DNA of 64,000 bases from Gambelia wislizenii (GCA_030847615.1 JAUMIR010000002.1:201049809-201113808); one strand, 5' to 3'; shown: positions 1-10,930, counted from the first letter of the stretch. Notes: generated from the sequence alone by a model not told the origin. Translations and numbers: made by a program.

Positions 1-415
1 TGGAGGAGGGGAGCCAGGGCAAGCAACGGGGGGCAACTGGCAGAGAGGGCGAGTGACAGGACAGGACGAGCGACAGGAGGCAGAGTGACTGTGGGGCGGG
101 GGAGATCAACGGGGGGCCAGGGCAAGCAATGGGGAGCCAGTGGCAGGGGAGGTGAGCAGCGGGAGCCAGGGCGAGCGGCAGGAGAGGCATGTGACGGGGG
201 CCCAGGGCGAGCGACAGAGAGGTGAGCAATGGGGGCAGGGCAAGCAATGGAAGGACAAGCGGCAGGGGACGTAAGCAATTGGGGAGGCAGGGCGAGCAAC
301 AGGGGGGTGAGTTAAACCAAACTTTAAGGTAGCTTAAAGGGTTGTCATGAGGTCTACTGGGCATTGGGGGGGGGGGTTTTAATGGCATATGGTACGCTGT
401 GTCCAGCTAGTTGTA
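1..415. repeat. GC-rich minisatellite joined to an interspersed repeat end
   Basis: Bases 1-310 are a degenerate G-rich tandem array with recurring words such as gggcgagc, gcaatgggg and gccaggg, spaced about 20-45 bp apart. It runs into a unique-looking end at about 310-415 containing gttgtcatgaggtctactgg. The same end, in the opposite orientation and next to a C-rich version of the same array, is at 4512-4700, so this is one interspersed family with an internal minisatellite. It lies in SPAG9 intron 1. The family is not recognised. Confidence 0.6.
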
Positions 416-1451
416 AATAATTAATTACCAACTTTATGTTTAACTGCAGCACAATCTTCTTCTTTTTGCTCCTTTAAAATACATGAACCTGATTTGTAAC
501 ATATTTTACAAGCAAGGCATTTTACTTCCTCTGCTAATCCTATAGGCCTGGCCATCTTGCAGAAGAAAAAAATTGTTCAGAAATGAACAGGTAGAACATG
601 AAAAGGCAGATACGCCACAGTTAAATTAATTGACAAAGTACTGAAAAGGCTAATTAACTATTTATTTTGATCAAGATATATGTTGGCATTTTATTGCCTC
701 TCAAAGGAGATCTGTATTCCAATGTATCTTTCATTCTCAATGCATATCAGAACCAGGACTAGAAAATGATTTCCCACTTGTAAACACCAGACCCAACTAT
801 TTTTTTAAAAAATGAAGAACCAGATGCCTGGAATTTCCCAGTCCTGATCATATACTGAATATCAAAAATTTCCTTCCTCTTTTGTAGATTGGTAACATAA
901 CCAATTACACCACAATAAAGCTTACTTCCGCTTTCAGTACTATAAAATGTGTCACTAAAAGTAAACAAAACCATGTGAAGAGCCTATGAGCTCAACAGCT
1001 GTGTAGAGTTTTAGTTCAGCCATCAGGGACATTTAACTGGATGTGGCAACAACTGAAACTGGAACTGCATGTGTTCAAAGCATATACCCTGCCAAAGACC
1101 AAACCACAGATGACACTAAACAGTATTATTCTTTTCCTTGAAGTCTGACATTGTTTAATTAAAAGCAGTCCTGAAGACTGTGACCAGAAGAGCTATGTGG
1201 GTAACATACGCCTTAATCCTTTCTCAAACTTGCATTTGTTCATTCAAAATCTTCTCACCACTCAAGCTGGCTTTCAACCTATAGGAGAAAGATAAACAGG
1301 ACTACAGTATTTGCTTCACATTAGCAGTACAATGAAAAATGATATCTACTGAACGTCTAGAAAGACTGTGACCCAGCCTGATGGAAATAGTACAGACAAC
1401 AACAATACAGTAATTCTATTTTTATATGCAGTACTTTTATATACAAATAAG
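416..1451. other. SPAG9 intron 1, no gene seen
   Basis: AT-rich sequence downstream (minus-strand sense) of SPAG9 exon 1. The small open frames here have no recognisable domain, and no exon with plausible splice sites was found. Confidence 0.5.
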
Positions 1452-1680
1452 AGCTAGTGTGGTGTAGTGGTTTGAGCACTGGAATATGACTCTGGAGACC
1501 AGGGTTTGACTCCTGACTCAGTCATGGAAACCCACTGGGTGACCTTGGGCAAATCACACTCCCTCAGCCTCAGAGGAAAGCAACGGCAAACCCCCTCTGA
1601 ACAAATCATGCCAAGAAAACCCTGTGACAGGGTTGCCATAAGTCAGACATGCCTTGAAGACACACAACAGCAACCTTTGT
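1452..1680 (+). repeat. tRNA-derived SINE, full-length copy
   Basis: The head reads gtgtggtgtagtggtttgag, an A-box-like start. It is followed by a B-box-like ggtttgactcc near 1503-1513, then a body with the words cactgggtgaccttgggcaa, cctcagaggaaagcaacggc and ccaagaaaaccctgtgacag, and a tail rich in ACA. At least four other copies in this window share this order (15674-15866 minus, 18738-18962 plus, 49986-50212 minus, 56149-56378 minus). Pol III-type tRNA-derived SINE is the inference; the family name is not asserted. Confidence 0.8.
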
Positions 1681-2219
1681 ATATATGATACTGGTCTCAA
1701 ATGTATTAAAACTGAATTAATGATACCACACTCACCACTGATATTTGGCACTTTGGATCTTCACTGAAAAATGCTTGTCTTACACTACCTGTTGCTTTAA
1801 GAGACTGATTAAATCTGTCAGTCCTGAGAACTTGTAAGTCCAGACACTACCAACCCCACAATTTTAAGCAATCCTGCCTTTCTTCAGGTCTTAAAGCTGC
1901 ATGATTATCATGTGACAGTTACCCATTACAGAAGCTCTCAGGCCCTAGGGAAAAAAGCCCTGAAAACAATATGCTGAACTTTTTCAGTAAGTTCAGCCCA
2001 GCCAGGCACTGCATCATAAGATTCGTTTTGGCCACAAGTCTGACTCCAGCAGCCAGCCAAGCCGCTCGCAAGCAAAGACTGGACATGAAAGTACTGCCAG
2101 ATCTCCCTCAACAGTACCATTTATCTTCATAGGGAAGAGACAGGGAGCTCTGCTGCGGAGATTCCACTGGCAGCCTCGGGTCCACCTCCATCAGAACCCC
2201 AGCCTGGGCGCTCAGTCTT
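1681..2219. other. SPAG9 intron 1, no gene seen
   Basis: No coding or repeat feature that can be supported. Short overlapping open frames on both strands have no recognisable protein content. Confidence 0.4.
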
Positions 2220-3430
2220 TTTCCCTTTGTTTTCACCAACTTTCTTTCTCTGCCCTTCCCGCGGGACCCGCTGCTGCCCTTCCTCGGGCTCCCCCGCCGC
2301 CGCCACACCCAGATTAGCATCACTGAAGTCCCCTCATCTCCTTCCCAACAACCACCCACACACCACCCCATGGAAGGCGCCTTGGCGGCCTCTCCTCCCC
2401 GACCACTTTAAGGGGGGGGGCAATCTCTGGGGACTCTCCCAAAGCCCCTGCAGCACCCTCCCCTACCGCCGCCCTCGGTCCCCACCAGGACCCGTTTAAG
2501 GAATTGGGGGGGCTGCAATCCTTTATTTTGGGGGGCCTGTATGTTTATCTCAGGCCAATGTAACCTAACTCGACCTAAGCTATTCACAGGACAGCTATTC
2601 AATTATTACTAATCATGTTTTTTTGCAGGGGGAGGGTTACGACAGGGCCCCCACAATGATGGGGCGCCCTGCGGGTGCTGAGGCCGCCGGTGCCTTAACC
2701 CGGCCCTGCTCCCCACCTACCCGCCCGCCCTCACCTCCTCGGCCTGTTTCCGCAGCGCCTTCTCCCGCTCGTACTGGGTGAGGAGCTGCTCGTTGTCGTC
2801 CCGCAGCAGCTCCAGCTCCACGCTGGTCTCCTGGCTGTGAGCGCAGACCGAGTCCAGGTTCTCCAGCACGGCCACCACCAGCGGCATCAGCTCGGCCACC
2901 ACCTCCTCGTCGTAGCGCCCGATGAGCCGCTCGAACTCGCGGTAGATGGAGCCCGCCAGACCCGAGACCCGCTCCGACATCATGGCCGGGCCGGGCCCGC
3001 CGGGGTCCTCCTGGTAGACCACGCCGTCCGCCAGCTCCATGGCCTCGGAGCGCAGGGCAGCTAAGGCCGACGGGCCGGGCGGGCGTCCAAGGCTCCCTTC
3101 CTCGGCGGCAGAGATAATAGCAGCGTCTCCCCCTCTGCGGCGGGGCCTTGACTACACCTCCGCGCCAACAGGAAGGAAGCCTGGCTGACAGGCGCGCACC
3201 ACTGACCTCACCCACAGCGCCGGGGCGGAGGGAGGGAGGGGGCGCGGGGCAGTGACGTCGACGGTGGGCGGGGCTGAGCGCCGGCTGGAGATGCCGGAGG
3301 AACGCCACGCCCGTAGGCGGAGCATCGAGCTTGACTGACGTGACGCCGGGAAGAAAAATAGGGCGGGGCGGGGCGCCAGACTGTAGGCGGTTCAGGGAAG
3401 GAAAATAGGACAAGGTGGGAAGGGGCGAGG
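2220..3430 (-). promoter_or_regulatory. SPAG9: CpG island and promoter of SPAG9
   Basis: GC- and CpG-dense block around and upstream of the SPAG9 start codon (minus strand). Visible candidate sites are a CRE-like tgacgtc near 3253, a second tgacgtga near 3337, and GC boxes (gggcggggcggggc) near 3361-3376. No TATA box is obvious. This fits a broad housekeeping promoter. The transcription start is not determined from sequence and should lie above 3040. Confidence 0.7.
2735..3040 (-). CDS. SPAG9: SPAG9 (JIP4) first coding exon, partial gene
   Basis: First coding exon of the JNK-interacting scaffold SPAG9/JIP4, which links JNK/p38 signalling and membrane cargo to kinesin-1 and dynein. The 102 codons begin [12 protein letters not shown] and run through the conserved RH1 region with [20 protein letters not shown] (about residues 22-41) and [15 protein letters not shown], then [20 protein letters not shown], the start of the leucine-rich coiled coil. 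This closely matches vertebrate JIP4 from memory of the family. The exon ends in GAG|GTGAGG, a good donor at 2734, in phase 0; the remaining exons lie below coordinate 1, off the window. The ATG at 3038-3040 is chosen because it gives the known JIP4 N-terminus. The longer overlapping frame at 2637-3413 is only a CpG-island shadow. The gene diverges from the NME genes, as in other tetrapods. Confidence 0.95.
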
Positions 3431-3479
3431 CCGGCGCCTTTGGTGTTCTGATCTCAGCTTTGTCGGGTTGTGTAGGGCG

Positions 3480-4229
3480 GTGGCTCTTAACCTTTTCTTT
3501 ACCAGGGACCCCCTTAAATATCTTTCGTTGCCACGGACCCCCAAGATTTCAGTTAAGATTTAAAACTGTCAACAACTGATGACGATGATGATAATAATAC
3601 ATGATGATGATACAATTGCACCATCCAGTAAACTTTCACTTAGAGGCACTGGGCTTTTTGGCAGTCCACAATATCATCTAACTCAGTGACTCTTAACCTT
3701 TTATTTACCAGGGGGCCCCCTTTAAATATGTTTTGTTGCCCTGGTCCTCCAAGACTTCACTCAGGATTTAAAACTATAATAATAATAACTAATAATAATA
3801 ACTAATAATAACTGATGATAATAATAATAACTGATGATAATAATAATAATATAATCAGGTATTATTATTTTTAGTCATCAGCGCACTTGCAGAAAACACG
3901 GGATGAGTCCTTCATGAATCTTCGTTTGCAAAGAAAAGCCAGAGAGAGAGAGAATTGTAATACAATTACACCACCCATTAAACCTTCCCTCAGAGGCAGT
4001 GAAGGGGGAGGGAAGACTTTTTTCCTACTTCTCCTTGCAAGTTTGTGCCTGGAGTGGATTGAATGGCAATGCACAAGCCAAGCCAGCCAGCCTTTGCCTT
4101 GGCTCCTGTCCTGTGGCCGCTTCACTGCAAGGAGGAGGTGAGCTAAGCAGCCTTCAAGCCTTTGCGGACCTCCTGTGAAGATATTGCAAATCCCTGGGGG
4201 TCCCCGGACCACAGGTTAAGAACCACATG
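3480..4229. mobile_element. hAT-type MITE, composite copy
   Basis: The left end, tggctcttaaccttttcttt, and the right end, aggttaagaaccac, are inverted complements typical of hAT/Charlie-like termini. A second left-end copy begins near 3686 (gactcttaaccttttattta), so one copy sits within or beside another. An AAT/ATAATA simple-repeat region fills 3775-3860. The internal sequence matches the clean copy at 28707-29077. No transposase frame is present. Confidence 0.7.
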
Positions 4230-4276
4230 CGTAGGGTTTACTACTTAGTAGTAGAAGTAGGCTGGGTTTTGGTATA

Positions 4277-4505
4277 TAGTTGTCTCTTCATATCCGCTGG
4301 GGTTTGGTTCCAGGACCCCTGTGGATACCAAAATCCATGAATACTCAAATCCCATTATATGCAATGGCATAGCAAAATGTTGCTCCTTATATAAGATGGC
4401 GAAATCAAGGTTTGGTTTTTGGATTATTATTTTTTTAAGAATATTTTCAAGCCGTGAATACTTAAATCCGTGGATACTAAATCCATGGATGTAGAGGGAC
4501 AAGTG
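4277..4505. mobile_element. Tigger-like (pogo) MITE
   Basis: Terminal inverted repeats tagttgtctcttcatatcc and gtagagggacaagtg are flanked by TA dinucleotides, the expected target duplication for Tc1/mariner-pogo elements. The interior shares tcccattatatgcaatggca and cttatataagatggc with the cleaner copies at 38347-38583 and 39293-39798. Non-autonomous. Confidence 0.75.
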
Positions 4506-4511
4506 TATTAT

Positions 4512-4700
4512 ATTTATATTAGCTAGAAAACTCCCCCCAAAATGCCCAGGAGACCTCATGACAAGCCTTTGAGGTAAACTGGTGGGTTTAACTAACCCCC
4601 CCCACCATTCGTCCTGCCCCCCTACTGCCTCCCCCACTGCTCATTCTGCACCCCCACCACTCATTGCCCCCACCCACCCCTGCATTCGGGCACACAGGCA
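4512..4700. repeat. Inverted copy of the repeat at 1-415
   Basis: On the minus strand this stretch repeats the gttgtcatgaggtctcctgg end and is followed by a degenerate G-rich array (C-rich as given), mirroring 1-415. The two copies flank SPAG9 exon 1 and its promoter in opposite orientation. Confidence 0.6.
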
Positions 4701-5371
4701 CACACCACATCCACCCCCATGTTACTCCCTCTCCCTCTCCAGCTGCCATGTTTGAAATCTACATGGTCCTGCCCCCAGTGTGCTGATTGGCTGCCCAACA
4801 GACCTGTGATTGGTTGGTCAGTTCCCTAAGCAGCCAATCAGGACACTGGAAACAGCAACATACCCAAGAGAATTTTATAGAGAGAGATGGAAGGAAGTGC
4901 CTCTGAGTTCCATGTGAGAGACCTTGTGTTGCAGCATCGGGCCCACGCCACCAGGGAGGGAGGCAATGATGAGCTGGGGGGTGACTTACAAGCGAGCAGG
5001 CAGGAGATGGGACTGTGGTACCCCACTCATCGTCCCTGGATTCGGAGGGGTTCTGTGGAGAAGGGTTGGGCTTAAGGTGGGGTGGTCTGTTTGAGGTTGC
5101 AGTGCTGGCCGAGGCTACACTGCTGTGCAAGGATTCCTTGTCGCCAAGGCAGGCAGGCACTTGATCAGGAAAAGTCCTAGTAATGTGGGTGCAGGGAAGC
5201 CAGAGTTTGCATTGCTTTTCTTTTAAAAAGTTATAATTTCAGGCACTCCGAAAGATAAATGACTTTTATAGATACAAATATAAATGCACTTTGCTGCCAT
5301 CTTTCTCAAAAATGCCTGAAGCTTATACTGCTTAAATTAGTTGGGGAAAAAACACATTGGAAGGATAGTGT
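4701..5371. other. Intergenic, no gene seen
   Basis: Between SPAG9 exon 1 and the L2-like fragment. Frames on both strands up to 133 codons are low-complexity and lack recognisable domains. No splice-supported exon was found. Confidence 0.4.
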
Positions 5372-5885
5372 GTCTCCTCTGAAAGAATGCTTGGATGTGT
5401 TGGATGAAGAAAAACAACTTGAAACTGAATCCAGACAAGACAGATGTGCTTACTATTAAGGATCCTAATCTGGAGTTGGAGGTGTGTCAACCAGTTCTGG
5501 ATGGTGTACTCTCCCCCTGAAATACTTGTTTCTGCAGTTTGGGGGTGTTCCTGAATTTGTCTCTCTAAAACAACAGCTGAAATAGATGTGATGGTCAAGA
5601 GTGCTTATTATCAGCTTCAGTTCATACACCAGCTGCACACACCTTCCTAGAATTGGAAGACCTAAAAATGATAGTACACACCATGGTAACCTCAAGGTTG
5701 GACTTCTGCAATGCACTGTACATTGGGTTACCTCTGTACCGAGTTCAGAAACTCCAATTAGTTCAAAATATGGCAGCCAGATTGGTTATAGGTACATCCA
5801 GGAGTGAGCATATTAAACCAATATTAAAACCACTTCACTGGCTGCGAATTAGTTTCCGGGCAAAGTACAAAGTGTTGGTTATTAC
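5372..5885 (+). mobile_element. L2-like LINE fragment, 3' part of the reverse transcriptase ORF
   Basis: Several plus-strand pieces read like the C-terminal part of L2-clade ORF2: a lnPDKT-type stretch near 5415-5445, the peptide TMVTSRLDFCNALYIGLP near 5690-5735, LQLVQNMAARLVIG near 5752-5790, and HIKPILKPLHWLRISFRAKYKVL to about 5880. The frame is broken by shifts and stops, so it is a dead copy. Catalytic RT motifs are absent because the copy is 5' truncated. A Penelope-derived sequence abuts its right end. Confidence 0.75.
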
Positions 5886-5889
5886 AGAT

Positions 5890-6640
5890 TTACTGTGGTT
5901 ATTTTCCGGGCTGTGGGGCCGTGTTCTGGAATAGTTTCTTTCTGACATTTCACCTGCATCTGTGGCTGGCATCCTCAGAGAATTGTTGTGTAGGTGTGTG
6001 TGTGGAGTTTATATGCTGTGAACCCCTGTTGGGGAGGATATGTAAATCTGTGTAATTGAACGGTTAGTTTCTGGGCATAGAAATGCAAAACTCGTTAGTG
6101 TCTGTTTGGCTAATGGTGGGTTGATTGGCCATTATCTGCTGGGAATCCCCCTATCCCTGGGTGGAATTCTTTTGTAAGTGTTGAGTTTTGATTCTATTGT
6201 ATTTCAAAACTGGGAGCCAGATTTTGTTTACTTTTAAGGTTTCTTCTTCCTGTTGAAGTTGTCCAGGTGTTTGTGGATTTCAATAGCTTCTCTGTGCATT
6301 CTGACATGATAGTTGTTGAGCTGGTCCAGAATTTCTGTGTTTTCAAATAGCATTTTGTGTCCAGGTTGGTTTATAACATGTTCTGCTACTGCTGATTTTT
6401 CTGGCTGACCTAGTCTGCAGTGTCTCTCATGTTCCTTGATTCGTGTTTGCACACTGCGTTCTGTGGTCCCTATGTAAACTTGTCCACAGCTACATAGTAT
6501 GCGGTAAACTCCTGCAGCTGTGAGAGGGTCTCTTTTGTCCTTCGCTGAGCGTAGCATTTCTTGGATTTTTCTGGTTGGTCTATAGATTGTTTGGAGGTTG
6601 CGTTTCCTCATCAGTTTCCCTATTCCATCTGTGACTCTCC
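5890..6640 (-). mobile_element. Penelope-like element, C-terminal GIY-YIG part and 3' region
   Basis: A minus-strand frame (6611 to 6234) encodes a GIY-YIG-type nuclease: GVYRILCSCGQVYIG carries the paired VY and YIG motifs, followed by TRIKEHERHC with the expected arginine and, further on, FENTEIL with the candidate acidic residue. Upstream NLQTIYRPTRKIQEML is the linker typical of Penelope-like retroelements. The RT part is missing. The stop is followed by a non-coding 3' region reaching about 5890, where a typical lizard Penelope end is seen (ggctgtggggccgtgttctg as given). Family assignment comes from recognition of the domain order, not a search. It cannot be autonomous. Confidence 0.8.
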
Positions 6641-6800
6641 AGATCAGACATCACAAGAGCAGCCAGACCCAGAAAAAAACACAGGAATGAAGAAGAAAAA
6701 CAGCCACCCAAAGGGAAGATATTTTTACCATACATCAAAGGAGTCAAAGACAGAATAGGGAAACTGATGGGGAAACACAACCTATCACCATAGGGAGTGG
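6641..6800 (+). mobile_element. Penelope-like fragment in opposite orientation
   Basis: The plus strand encodes PPKGKIFLPYIKGVKDRIGK then LMGKHNL, the region just before the GIY-YIG linker. The minus-strand copy next door reads IGKLMRKRNL at the same place, so about 40 nt occur as inverted repeats (6595-6640 against 6745-6787). The arrangement is that of a 5'-inverted retroelement insertion or two head-to-head copies. Confidence 0.65.
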
Positions 6801-7029
6801 TGGGGGAAAGTAACATCTGGTGTCACAAGTTTCAAAGTTGAAGGGCATTCCTGCTGATCTAACACAGGATATGATGGATCTATTATAAAATTAACCTTCC
6901 TTGTTTTTCTTTCTCCAGATACAAGTTTAATATACCCCATAATGTTATTCATGCAACACAATTAGTGTGTATTATTCATTGCAGAATCACATCTTAAGTT
7001 CTTACACAAAGACCTCTGCTGTGTAAGGA

Positions 7030-8205
7030 GGAAACAGTTAACAACAATGAGAATATCTTGTGAATTTTTTAACGGATGTAGTCTGTAAAGTCCAGGAGGA
7101 AATTGTCTGCACACCAAAACAGGACTTCTTGTTAATCATAGACAATTGGAATGCAAAAGCAAGAATTGGAACACAATCAAAAATTTTAGGAAAATTTGAC
7201 CGAGGATAAAGAAATGAAGCAGGAGAGTAACTGAATGGATTTTGCAAGGCCAACAACTTGTTCATCACAAGCACATTCTTCAAGCAATGAAAGAGGTGAT
7301 TATATACATGGACATCACATGATGGCCAATATAGAAACCAAATAGACTACATAATTGGAAGCAAAAAATGGAGAAGCTCCACTCTCCGTGCAAAAACAAG
7401 ATCAGGAGCAGATTGTGACAAAGACCATGAATTGCTAATATCAAAAAATAGAGCAAAGCTAAAGAAGAACCCGAAATCAACCATTGTGTCAAAATACAAC
7501 CTGAAGAACATCCCCATAGATTTTAAAGATAATTTTTAAAATAGATTTTCACTATTAAGCCTAAATGACCAGGATCCTGAACAAGTCTGGACTGAAGTCA
7601 GGGACATTGTCAAGGAAGAATGGAAAAATACACTGTCTGCAGACAAAAAGCAAGGGGAGCCTCAACAGATGACAGATAAAATTCTTTAAGCAGGTAAGGA
7701 CAGATGAGAAGCAAAAGTAAAAGGTAACAGAAATTGAGTTAGAACCCTGAATGCATCTGTTCCGTGACTTGTGCACAGAAACAAGGAGAAGTATTATCAT
7801 GCAGAGACAAGAAAAGGGGAAGAACAAGAGACCTCTTCTACCAGATCCGAGAAATCAAAGGGAAATTTAAACCAAGAGCGGGGAAGCTCTGTGACCACAG
7901 GGGAACACATTACATGACCGAGTAGAAATAAAAAGCTGATGCAAACAATACATGGAAGAACTATATAAAAGAGATGAAGGGTAACAGATTCATTCAAGGA
8001 TGTATGAAGATGAACCTCCAGTTTTAGAAAGTGAAGTGGAAGCTGCATTCATGGTACTTGAGAGAAGTAAAACACCAGGAACAGATGGTCTACCAATAGA
8101 GCTGCTTCAAGCTACAGAGGCAGAATCTACTCTAGTTCTAGCTAAAATCTGTTAACAAAATGGGGTGGGGGGGAAACAATGGCCCACAGATTGGAAATAC
8201 TCAAT
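7030..8205 (+). mobile_element. BovB/RTE LINE fragment, degenerate
   Basis: Plus-strand pieces match the order of a BovB ORF: an endonuclease stretch around DNWNAKARIGTQ (7140-7180), then [20 protein letters not shown] (7300-7360), then ADCDKDHELLISK with the catalytic-type DHELL (7405-7445). After it come the linker QVWTEVRDIVKEEWKNTL (7580-7635) and an RT-entry region with KTPGTDGLPIELL-like remains near 8070-8110. Multiple stops and frameshifts break it. A second, antisense BovB copy is at 25760-27345. Confidence 0.75.
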
Positions 8206-8842
8206 ATGCATTCCAGCGGGTGTGCCACAACATTTGATTGTCCTGGTATGTAACCTGAGTTAACACTACAGTGAATTCTGTGGGATAACTGGTGATCTCA
8301 AGCCATTTGCTTTCTAGAAATCATTGGAATGTTAAAATCTCTGGCATTTCCTAACTCTCCAGTTTAATTAAAGTAACTTCTTGTGAAGTCTGAGAATTTT
8401 TCCAGTTAAGGTGTGTGACAGTAAGTTGCAAGTTTGCTGTACTAATTATTGGTTGCACTGAAACCCTGGTGTCACTGGCAACTGGCAAGAATTCCAAGAG
8501 CAGGCAACTGTTATGTGTTTAGCAGGGCTTTGGGGATGTCTTTCTGATCACAGACTCTGTGCTGCCTGACAAGTAATGCCCCTCAACCAATCTCAGGTTC
8601 ACCACAAAAAAAAGGGTGATTGGAAAATGTAAAGCCCTTTGGATGCTTGTGTGATGTTCTTTCCATTCCTTCCTGTATTTCTTAAATAGCTGTCAGTGTC
8701 AAAGGAGAACAAGTTTTATAAGAGAGGGAACAGGGCAGCCCGCAGAAGCCAATCGGAAACTGATTAATGGGGCAACTGCACTATTCTCCACAAGAGAGCA
8801 GCAAAGAGTCAATTTATTTATAGTGTTTGTTATGTCGCCTGT
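8206..8842. other. Intergenic, no gene seen
   Basis: No recognisable coding sequence or confident repeat. Confidence 0.4.
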
Positions 8843-9028
8843 GTGTTGCTTTCAAGTCACCTGTCTATTTATGGAGACCCCATGACTTTCATAGGGTTTT
8901 CTTAGGCAAGGAATACTCATTGGTGGTATTGCCTATTGGTATTCATTGGTGTTCTCCCATCCAGGTTCTAACCAGGGCTGACCCTGATTAGCTTCCAAGG
9001 TCAGATGTGATCCGGTGCCTTTAGGGCA
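8843..9028 (-). repeat. 5S rRNA-headed SINE (SINE3-like)
   Basis: Read on the minus strand, 9027-8954 is clearly related to the 3' two thirds of vertebrate 5S rRNA: GGAAGCTAATCAGGGTCAGC is followed by CCTGGTTAGAACCTGGATGG. It then continues into a body (8953-8843) with AAGAAAACCCTATGA and a caagtc-type end, which is the same body seen in the tRNA-headed SINEs in this window. The 5' end of the 5S part is missing. It is a retroposon, not a 5S gene, because the 5S match is partial and fused to the SINE body. Confidence 0.75.
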
Positions 9029-9120
9029 TTTAGACAGCTCTGTTTATAGTATATTCTTATGTATTTTAATCCTCAAAGTGTCACTGCATTCAGTAGGACT
9101 TACAGTCTAAGATGATGAGA

Positions 9121-9212
9121 TGCCTCCCTGAACAAATCTTCCTGAGAAAACCCCATGATTGGGTCACCGTAAGTTGGAAATGACTTGGAGGAACACAACA
9201 GTAATAACAAAG
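9121..9212 (+). repeat. SINE 3' body fragment
   Basis: The words gaacaaatcttcctgagaaa and gtaagttggaaatgacttgg followed by an ACA-rich tail match the 3' body of the tRNA-headed SINE at 1452-1680. No head is attached here. Confidence 0.7.
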
Positions 9213-10436
9213 AATGCATCAGACTCTAGTTCCAAGAGGGCATTCTAAAAGGTGGACAGAGCCAAAAAAAACACACAGGGCCTCAAATATAGCGATGGGG
9301 TTCTTTTGTGCACCATTCAGAAAAATACATTGGCAGTGGAATTGTATTGAAATTCCAGTATCAACTTTTGGTGAGTACAGTAATATTGTTTTTATTCTCC
9401 GTTGAAGGCACACAATAACAACAATGTATACACCATCTGTGCAGAAGCTAGAAACTTTCAATACAGTATTTTGCAAATGGTTTATCCATGTACCCAGAAT
9501 TAGAAGACACGTGGATGACTTCTATGGCAAAAATAAATTAATTCCTTCCTAATAAATCACAGACATCTATGTTTTCATGCCTATGTATTTTCATGCTGAT
9601 GACCAGAAAACATGAGTACTGTATTTACTGTCATCTACCACTTGCTTTATGATTAATTTAACTATAATTGTGCTGACACTAGTTGAAGGAAAGGATCAGA
9701 GCATCATGTTTTCTTAGACCATGCCAAAAATGCAGTGTTGTCCCAGATTTATTCTCTGGTAAGAAATTATTTAAAGATATATATGCACCATGAGGTTTAC
9801 ATTCCCTGTAAATGTACATGTGTGGCAAGTCAGAGCAAGATTTATTCATTAAGTTCATAATCATGGATCAAGGTGCTTTACAAGCAGTCATTCACAAGGG
9901 CTATTTCAGGCCATTTGGACTGCACAGGTTGATCCTATGATCCTTGTGTGCCAGACAGCCTTGGCACCAGCTTAATGAAGCCATATTTTTGTGCACTCCC
10001 AGTAGCAACCTAGAAAGGAAGCTGTGTTGTTTATAAAACTAGTATGCCAACACTTTGAACCCATGACACTCAGGCAACTCTGTGGTCAACCGCCAGTTAT
10101 GATGCCACTTGCTAAACACCATCATTTCCTGCCCCCTGTATCCATGAGGCAAAATGCCCTGTCATTACATAGTGACAATATGAATTCCCTGATGATATCA
10201 TAGAACATAGCCCATGGTCGTCTTCCCCACATATAATACAGTAGCACACCCTAAAGTGTAAAGAAAAGCACTTGTCCTCAGGAAGTTGACTTGCTACAGG
10301 GATGAGCAACTGTGGCACTACTGATGTTGCTGAAGTAGAGTTCCCAACATCTTCACCATGGGCTATGCTGGCTAAAGCTGATGAGAGTTACCATCCAGTA
10401 ACATACGGTCCACCCACCAGTTGTCTGTGTTAATAA
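9213..10436. other. Intergenic, no gene seen
   Basis: AT-rich. A stretch near 10310-10420 (gttcccaacatcttcaccat, ggctatgctggctaaagctg) resembles a hAT-type MITE common in lizards, but both ends are unclear. No coding sequence is supported. Confidence 0.4.
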
Positions 10437-10930
10437 TACAGGTGTACCTCAGATAATGAAGTAGGTGTATTCTTGGGTATTACTTTTTTAGCAGAAAGTT
10501 GCCAGAGGCAGAAATAACATGGAAAGAATAGGGATAGGTTCCTACGCCTCAAAATAAAATAATAATAATAATATTTTTTTAAAAAAAACAATAGCTTTAA
10601 AATTTTTCAGCAGACTTTTTATTCTGAACTAAAGATAAGCACATGTGAAATGAGGCAACCAAGTCAGGTAAGCACTGCATGAGTAAACAAAAACATTTGG
10701 AATCTTCTAGAGGCTACTTCAAGGCTTCTTCCAAAACACATCAAGGGATTTTTCTTTCTTTCATCAGCCTCTGCTTTTCTAATTGTTTCCATTTTGGTGG
10801 CCAAATTTAAAGATGTGTGCTTTTTAAACATGCTTGAGGTAGCTAGTGAGGCTTATCTGCTCTCCCCTTTTCTCTCTGTTTTGCTGCTGGCTTATGCTTA
10901 GTAAGGGATTCCAAAGAGAACTGCTGTTTA
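10437..10930 (+). repeat. Interspersed repeat, copy 1 of 2
   Basis: Starts caggtgtacctcagataatg directly after TA. It shares a long colinear order of words with 50278-50760 (aaagaatagggataggttc, gaggcaaccaagtcaggtaa, tcttctagaggctacttcaa, gcttatctgctctc). Both copies have the same orientation. A Tc1/mariner-like MITE is possible because of the TA start, but the right end was not resolved. Confidence 0.6.

Noticed and set aside
2637..3413. 258-codon minus-strand open frame over the SPAG9 start region
   Set aside because: It is a different frame of the CpG island. The 102-codon frame with the JIP4 N-terminus and a good donor explains the region.
8954..9027. 5S rRNA gene
   Set aside because: Only the 3' portion of 5S is present and it is fused to a SINE body.
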